NCBI GenBank assembly: GCA_036877525.1
Contig: JAZGTH010000088.1
Span: 1,173,501 to 1,237,500, forward strand
Length of the DNA: 64,000 bases
Source of the DNA: Chromobotia macracanthus
Lineage: Eukaryota > Chordata > Actinopteri > Cypriniformes > Botiidae
Reading direction: 5' to 3'
Made by a program: the position numbers and the translations under genes. Within the stretch, counting starts at the first letter, position 1. The number at the start of each line of letters is the position of its first letter. The notes beneath the pieces were generated by a model. That model was given only the letters and a program-made list of their open reading frames with translations. It was not told the DNA's origin and searched no databases. Below are positions 49,801 to 58,800 of this stretch, piece after piece.

Positions 49801-52800
49801 TGTGGTTGCTATGTGGTTGCTATGTGGTTGCTATGTGGCAAGTTAAACAGAATTCTGACAGCCTCACTTTCACCCTTCACTTTCATTATACTGTATATTG
49901 ATTATACAATTTAATGAACATTATTTCATTATTTTCATTATATTGAATATATTCTGGCTGAAAGAGCCTAAAAAGTAACATGCTGCTTGAGGTACAGTTC
50001 ACATTTATTGCATAAAGAGTACAATGAGTTTGCTTTATTCAAATCAGTTAAAGGTTATAATGATACTATAGATAACTGTATGGTAATTGTGTCATATCTG
50101 TAAGTTGACTTTGATCAAAGGAATTATGCGTTATGCTAATTTATCAAATGAATTATGATTGATCACATTCTCTGAGCAAACCCACAAACTAAAGATAATT
50201 TACCTGACCAGGCATTTTTAAAAGTGTTGTATTCAAAATATATGTTGGTTTTATTTTGTTGAACCTTAGCTTACTGTATCATCCACAGCTGTGTGTTGTT
50301 GGGCTATGTAAACATTTGCATGATGTCTTTGGTCATTACATTTCAATTTCATTGACTTATACAAAAGCACACAACATCACAAAGTCATTAAGTTTGTGTT
50401 TCATTGCTTAGAAATGAAAGTATCACAGATAACGGAAACAAACTATTAATTAAATAAGAGATAATAGTCTGAATACATCTGCAGAGCACTGTTCAAATCA
50501 AAGCACTCCACAGAATAACACAAGCTCAGTGGCGTATCTCTGTCTTCTCTATATAACACACAATGAAGATCAGCTCAGCTGTGCTCTAAACACAGACACG
50601 CTCTCATCAGGATTTCATTAAGAAACAGAAACATAAGAAGAAAAGAAGTTTACATCTGAGCAGAAATATAGATAACAGGGTCACAGCTACACCTGCTACT
50701 CACATACTAACTTCTGTTGTGCATTTGTCTGTGTCTTATTCATATATTCAAGATTTGCATAGCAGAAAAATGAAAATATATTTTTTTACCATAGCTGTCT
50801 CAAATAAACGCATCATCCTGTGGATTTAATCTCACAGCTGGTTTGTAAAATGTCATAAGCAATGATTCAAATGGCTTTTGTACATGTGACTCTTTGCGAG
50901 ATAATTCGGAGATTAGATGTAGTTAAATACATGTTAGGTTTTAATAGTTTCTAATGGAGCCACAATTGTTGGCCATCTTTCCCAGCAGGTCTTTGTTAGC
51001 AGCATACTAAAGTGTACAATTGCAAACTAGACTGACTTAAAAGTGTCTCAAATGCCAAGAAAACATACCCAGCTAATTTTAGGTTGTAAGAACATTTCCG
51101 TAACGTTTTCATTGTTACAAAAACATTAAAAATGTTATTTTGAAAGTTCTAGGAACGTTTTGAAATCATTGCACTAACAATTTAAGAACAACAATTTTAA
51201 TATATGTGATATACAACGGTAAAATTGTTCAAATGAGTTACCACAGGAACTTTTTGAGAACTTTGACAAAACTTTGAGGACGTTTTAAGAATGTTCCCTG
51301 TTTGTAATCTCTGCTAACGGTAACTCAGGGAAGTGTTGCTGGTGGGTAGGAATAATTAAGATTGTTAATCTAAAGGACAGCTGTGACAATAAAGACCAAA
51401 GAGCTTTCTATATATGTTAAACAAATACTGTAGGAAAAGGTCTGTGGGTGTCCCAGCGGTGTTGCTTCAATTATTAGGAAGTGGAAACTACTGCGAACCC
51501 CTCAGACGGCATCTAGTAAAGGTCATCCCTCAAAGTCTGCACAAACAAGCACATTTGTGAGCGAAGCCACAGAGCAATTGTTCTGAAAGAAGTGCAGAGT
51601 CCAGCAGTGCAGAACACAGTATAAGATGAAGCAAACACATTATTAGAGGCTTTGCAAAGCACCACATGACAAAATGATGCAGAAGAAAACGGTACTCAAA
51701 AAGTGAAAACACATATAATCATACAGTAACAGTGATGCAGAGCTGTATGGAAAAATATACAGACAAATGAAACCAGGACAGAGTACACTCTTAAAAATAA
51801 AGCTTCTTAAAAGTTCTTCACAGTGATGCCATTGAAGAACATTTTTGATTCCCCAAAGATCCATTCAGTCAAAGTTTCTTAAAAAACAAAGGTTTTTTTG
51901 TAGAACCAGACAGCCAAAAAGGTTCTTCTATGGCATCATGTAGCACCTTTTCAAGAGAGAAAGGCTTTATGAACTTAAGTGTTTTCGGTCCTTCCTGTGG
52001 AAATTGTGCCATTTATAGCTGAAACGAAGTCAGGAAAAAGTTAAGTTCAGATGACTTTAAATATTAAAATGCTTTTGCCACACCTCAGGCCCACAGTATC
52101 AATTTAATGAATCTGGTGCTTATTCCACTTAACATTTACAATTAGTCACATTTCAAGCAGTCACTTGAGGAACATCACAGACAATTTTTCATACAATATC
52201 CAACAATATCCTCACAGTTCTGCAGGGCTTTGTTTGAAGAGAGAGGTGGAGTACTGCAGACCGGTGGAGAAAGACAGAGCAAGACTTTAAAAGAATAAGC
52301 CATAATTGAGAGTTGATCTGAGTGATTTGTTTAAAAAAGGACCAGCTTAAAATGGATGTGTGATACATGGATACTTGGGAACTCACTCAACAGTTTGATT
52401 AAACTCTCAGGTGGACAGCAGATGAGGTTGACTGTGAAAATGCTCAGATTGTACAGCGCTGTGATCTGAGCACAGTGTTTAAACTTCTGACCTGTAATTT
52501 TCATAGACAGTAACATGGGGGCGTCTTTTAAAAATACAAAGAAGGAATATCTATTTTCGCTTTATGCTTTTGTAAGACATTCGGTGCACCAGTGCATGTT
52601 CTTACTGGCTCATGTAAGTTTTCTGTTATTGGTACAAATATTGATTTGATTTGTGCAAGTCATTTTAGCTCTCAGAGGCTTTTTAATGTCTAGATAATGT
52701 AGAAAACACCTAATGGGGTTAAATCAGACCTTATTTAGTTGACATTGGATGGATGTTTACCCAACTAGAGCATGTTTCACTTATATTTCAATAAAGGCTT

Positions 52801-55800
52801 TTAAACTTGCCTACAACTGTTTGAAAGCATTTTTGGTGAATGAAACCGTCTTTCTGTCTGAGGATCTGTTTGCTGTTCCACAAAATGTGCAATTGATTTT
52901 AATAAAGTTTTTCATTAAATTGTTGCTAAGCTGATGGCGTGATTCTGCTAAGCATTAAAACTGCAATCTGTAACTTTTTAGGTTAAAAATGAACAAATAT
53001 CATTTATTGATCAAGAACATGACAGATCATGTTCAACACTATCTCCTTATCGTACCCTGATTCACAACAGTGAGTTTATAATAATGATTTGATTTATAAT
53101 TTGATTTATAAATTTGTTGGATTTCACGGGAAATGTCCGTCTGTAAACAGAAAGAAGATCCAGCTACTATATTACATGTGCGGTGCTGTAGATGCTGCAG
53201 CGTTTGTATTTAGAATTTAAACTTGTCATTCACATTAAGAAAGTAACTTTGTAAGTAACCAGCAGTTTTCTGTTTCAAACAGAGATGACAGAGAGGCAGA
53301 AGTTAGACTGCAGCTTTAAAAAATAAATGAAATGAAAATAAACTGATGATCAGATGACATTTATTCATGATGACCGTTCTGTTCTCCTCATACAGAATTT
53401 ATGGCAATGTGTTTTGGGAGTTTCTTCTCTGTGGTGTGTACCTGCGTTGCTGCACAACAATGTGGCTAAAATAAAGTATTTAAGGAGGCAGTTTAATTAA
53501 GATGCCTCTGTCAGAGGCTTGTCTACGAGGCCCTTAAAATGCTGCTTCCATAGGGAGCTCACTCAGGTTTATTTCTCACACTAACTCTAGTGTGAGAAAT
53601 AACTCTAACACTAGCTTTCTCCAAGCCAAAAGCAACTTTATAACCCTGCTGATGTTGATGTATTGTGGAATTTGTATGTTACAGATATATGATGGGAGTC
53701 CATCTGGGGGGTCGAGATCACTCATTCATGGATGATGGCTATCAGGTGAACCCCAAACTGGTCATCATTGTCCTGAACACACAGAGAGAATGGGAGAAGG
53801 TGAGACAAAGAGCCTTTAATCTTTATATCCCCCCAATCTTCATTTTCTTCCATTAGCTCTGGCTGTGAGGGGCTTCAGGAACCAAACAATCAATATTCTG
53901 TTTTCTAGCTTGAAGTCTTTTTGTGGCAGTCAGTGAAAACGCAGTGGCCTACACTATTAGAGGGAAAGAACATTTCATTTATACTTCCCATTTCACGCCC
54001 TGGGGTTTATATGAATGCGTTAAGACTTCAAACATTGTTTACTTAGTCAAAAATGGTCAAAATGCCCCTTATAAAGGCAATGGTTTCATAACTCATTTAT
54101 TACTGAATTGTTTCCAGCATTAAACTGGATTGGAGTGCATGGCAAATGTGTCTCTGTCACATTTGAACATGCACTTTAGTCTGTTTGGTTTGTTTCTGTT
54201 TTGGCTGTTAACAAACAATTTGCTCATTTTCTTCACAATCATCTTTTTCTGTGCTCTTCCTCTTTAATGAATTTCACATGTTCTCCAGCTTTATCTCAGA
54301 GCTTCACACACTTGTTTTCCTAATCGCTTGCTCAATCGCACGTTCTTTTAATGAGTTATTTCTCTGAGGTGTGTTAGATGCTGTGTGTTTTGACAATACC
54401 CTGTGGTGTGTGAACACACGCACACACACGTTAAACCTTGCAGTGATCGTGAGAAGTGTGTAACACTAATCACTTCTCACTGCAGCGGGGCTGGAACAGC
54501 ATGTGAGCAGATCACATTTTCAGAGCTTAAAGTGAACATGATGGAATACACAACAATGCTGTGTGACGTACAGAGCACAAGAGTGTTAAACAGCCATTCT
54601 CATTCCGTGTTATGCTGTTATATGTTTTTTTTATATTTCCAGAGCTGTTTTCTTTAAAACATTCACAACACTTTTCTAATTCTTGTATAATTATTACACA
54701 TGCAGGTTTGAATGCATAGAACGATTGTAAAAAATAGTTTCTCGCACCGCACAACTTTTTGTTTATCAAACAAAGCTGCTTATCATATAAAAAGTAAACA
54801 AAAAAGCTTCTAACACCAAACATCAACACTGATTTATGTAAATATAAACTGCATAGATGATCAGAATACTGATTATGAAGTTCTGATAAATGCTCCAACA
54901 GCAGAAGTGTTTAACACACATAACAAGCGATGGCACAAATATTGTGTATGTACTGTTATTCTTTGATGTTTTCTTTCACTTTTAAAAGTTTATGAGCCTT
55001 TAAATTGCTCCATTCTAACTATGTACGATTATATGGGTAGTTGTGTTTTATTATCAGTGTTTAGTGTTTGTCCTTTTCTGATCTGTGACCAAACCACATA
55101 TTTAAATAAACTGTGTGTGTGAGCAGAAAATCTCATGTTTATCCCCAAACTTCTCTGGATAATCACAAAGAACACATCTGAACTGAAGATCCTTGTTTAT
55201 CTGTGCACTGCTGTTTGTGTTCATGTGTCTTCAGATGGGCCGCTGGGAAAACCACACGCTGAGGCTGAAGTTTCCAGTGTGGCCACGTTATAACTCATTT
55301 GGTGACATGGATGCTGATGAGAATCACCTGAGCATTGTGACTCTTGAGGAGAAACCCTTTGTGATCGTGGATGATGTGGATATTCTCACTGGAACCTGCA
55401 TGAGGAACTCGGTTCCATGCAGGAAACACATTAAAGAGTGAGTTGCATAACTTTAAAGAAGAATTTTAGAAGATAAGAGCCGTTTGGAGTGGACCAGCAT
55501 ATATCCCAGACATTAAAAATTCTGTCTGTGTTAACCTTTAGCCGGAGAGCTTTCTTTTCCCAGGAAATATGGGAATATTTGCCCTTTCTAATGTGGTTAA
55601 CACTCAGATTTTTGAATGTTGTATTGGCGATTTATTAGATTGAGGTTTCAAACAGAATAAATGTTTATCTTCAGATGTTCACTGCATCAGCAGTTTCAGT
55701 AACTCTGTCTGTATGGGCTGCAGTAACACAACAGAGGGTTCCTACATCAAACAGTGCTGCAAGGGCTTTTGTATCGACATCCTGAAGAAGATCGCCAGGA

Positions 55801-58800
55801 ATGTCAAGTTCACCTATGACCTTTACCTGGTCACCAACGGCAAACACGGCAAGAAGATCAATAACGTGTGGAACGGCATGGTGGGAGAGGTTAGAACCTT
55901 TTACACGAGCTAATAAGTCAATTGTCAAACTGTTGTCAGTCTTCCCACCTATGCACAAACACATCTGTCTGTCTGTCTGTCTGTCTTCTGTCTATGTATC
56001 ATATCTAATGTCCATCTCTCTGCTTTTATATGTATTTTAGTTTCGCTCATTTCTCTCCTGTGCTCTGCAGGTTGTCTATAAAAAGGCAGTTATGGCCGTC
56101 GGCTCATTGACTATAAATGAAGAACGCTCAGAGGTCATCGACTTCTCCGTCCCATTCGTGGAGACTGGCATCAGCGTGATGGTTTCCCGTAGCAACGGAA
56201 CAGTGTCACCTTCTGCGTTTCTAGGTAACAGATCAAGTAATATAATTGAATTCCCACCGGAATCTGTGTTTTTATCTCCACATTCCCCCCTGAGCTTTCT
56301 CCTTTCTCTCTCACAGAACCCTTCAGTGCTTCAGTGTGGGTGATGATGTTTGTTATGTTACTCATCGTCACGGCAATCGCTGTTTTCCTCTTCGAGTTCA
56401 TCAGTCCACTTGGTTTCAACAGAAACCTGGCGCAGGGCAAAGGTATTAAACACAAACCTCAGCCACACACTCAACCAAGCTCTGCTTTTCATGTTAACCA
56501 GAGCAGAGTGGTTGCAGTTTCAAAAGGGAACATCAGAACTCTAAACATTGTTAAAAACAACCACAGTTATTAAAACTTCCTGCTGCTCCTCACTGAGTTC
56601 TTATTCTTCTCAAGACCCTCATGGACCCTCCTTCACCATCGGGAAAGCCATCTGGCTGCTGTGGGGTCTGGTGTTCAACAACTCAGTCCCAGTACAGAAC
56701 CCCAGAGGCACTACAAGTAAATTCATTGTGTCTGTTTGGGCCTTTTTCGCCGTGATCTTCCTGGCCAGCTACACTGCCAACCTGGCTGCCTTTATGATCC
56801 AGGAAGAGTTTGTGGACCAGGTCACAGGTCTCAGTGATAGAAAGGTAACAGATAGACTCTGCACTAGGTCTTGTAATGCCCAAAACAGCGATCTGACCAA
56901 CTAACTCCTACAATCCATCAATGTAGCATCTCAGCTGAATTTTTTCTGCATAGAAATTGAGGCTTTAGCCTCAAAATATTACATTTTTACCTCATCTGAC
57001 CCTTAAAAATGACTTCAGTTGATGTAACCTAATGCATTCATGTTGATTCAGTCATAATCAATCATTTCTTTGACTTGAATACAACCAGATGATTTCGATT
57101 TAACCAGAAGAAGCATGTTTTTCAGGTTACCTGGCAAAACAATTGTTTTGTCAGCTGCCTTGATTGACAGCAGCCAGATTTGAAGAAAAGGGCCGTTACA
57201 TCATTATATGTATATTTACAACCGAGAGTGCCTGAGATTCTTGATTCTCTTCCTGTATCTCTCTGCTCACAGTCATTCTATGTAGTGAATATATGTTTCA
57301 TCTTATTTATAGTTTCAAAGTCCCTATTCGTACTCGCCTCCATTTCGCTTTGGAACCGTTCCTAACGGCAGCACAGAGCGAAACATCAGGAAGAATTATC
57401 CAGACATGCATCAGTACATGGTCAAATACCATCAGACTGGAGTCCAGGATGCACTGGTCAGCCTTAAGACTGGGTACGGCTGGGATATGTTATTCATTTG
57501 CATATTAGTGTTATTATTTAACATGAATCTTATTTAGATGTTATATATAATAACATTCATGTTGTTATATATAATAACATTCATGTTGTTATATATAATA
57601 ACATTCATGTTGTTATATATAATAACATTCATGTTGTTATATATAATAACATTCATGTTGTTATATATAATAACATTCATGTTGTTATATATAATAACAT
57701 TCATGTTGTTATATATAATAACATTCATGTTGTTATTTAAAACTCTCTCAAACTTGTTTACTGGGGCATCAGGCCACATATACAGATGGTTTCAAAAGTC
57801 TCCATGTTAACAATCTTGTTACATTACGTCATTTCAGTAATTTAATTGTTATCAGTATAATATTTAAGTGAAAAGTTCAACAATTCTGTATTTCTTAGCA
57901 TCTGCCCTTTGAGTTTTCATGTTAGCATGCACTGAGGCTAGTATGAACTCAACATGGATCATCAGGTTTTGTACAAACGTGATCCAAGCATGATCTGAGA
58001 CTGTTGTTGAATTCTGTGTGCCTCAGTGAATACAACAAACCCGACCACATGATCAATCTCAGCCAACAATTTTTGGTTGTACGTTAGTTACAACGTTAGT
58101 TTTACATCGTTTTTTGTATTATACAATGACATTGTATTAACCTTATTGCTTGATTATAAGAATGTTTAAAATAAGATTTATAATAATTAAAATAGATAAT
58201 AATTTTTACTCCTGTAATGTTTTTAAAATCTTACACTAACAATTAAAAAAATGTACATTTTGATGTACGATTTATAAAGTTAAAAAAATCATTCTACTAA
58301 TGATACTGCAAGAATGTTTTTATAACTTTGAGAGAACATTTAGAGAATGTTAGCCAACATTTAGAGAATATTTCTGGGATGTCACAAATTTGCTTAATTA
58401 GCAACCTGAAAGAGTGCTCAGTTCTAAATATTCCTTATTTGTTGATAATGTTCCTTTTTCATCATTATTTTTAAAAATTCCAAACTGTTTCTTTAAGGTT
58501 TAAATATGTTTCCAGGTTTAATATGTTCTGTAAACACTGTAAATAGTTTTACTTTTTTGCTATTGGTCAATATACTGTTGATTTTCAGTTGTGTGACGCG
58601 ACGTCACGCATCATTCAGAAGTCACTGACTGTGTCCCATTGATTCATGCAGTAAACTGGATGCTTTCATATACGATGCTGCTGTGTTGAACTATATGGCG
58701 GGACGTGATGACGGATGTAAACTGGTGACTATTGGCAGTGGCTACATCTTTGCCACGACAGGATATGGAATCGCCCTACAAAAGGGATCTTACTGGAAAC

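Larger units (their letters stand above)
46652..53684 (+). other. grin2a: grin2a intron 2 (about 7 kb)
   Basis: No second gene seen. Contains MITE copies at 47900, 51064, 51785 and 52956 and a short minisatellite near 49800. Confidence 0.85.

Noticed and set aside
53923..54123. 66-codon ORF in grin2a intron 3
   Set aside because: No similarity to GluN2A, no splice sites in phase; the exon 3 and exon 4 junction is already complete.
57534..57810. Paired ORFs encoding an octapeptide repeat, or a CRISPR-like array
   Set aside because: Perfect 24-bp tandem units without spacers; the open frames result from the period being divisible by three.
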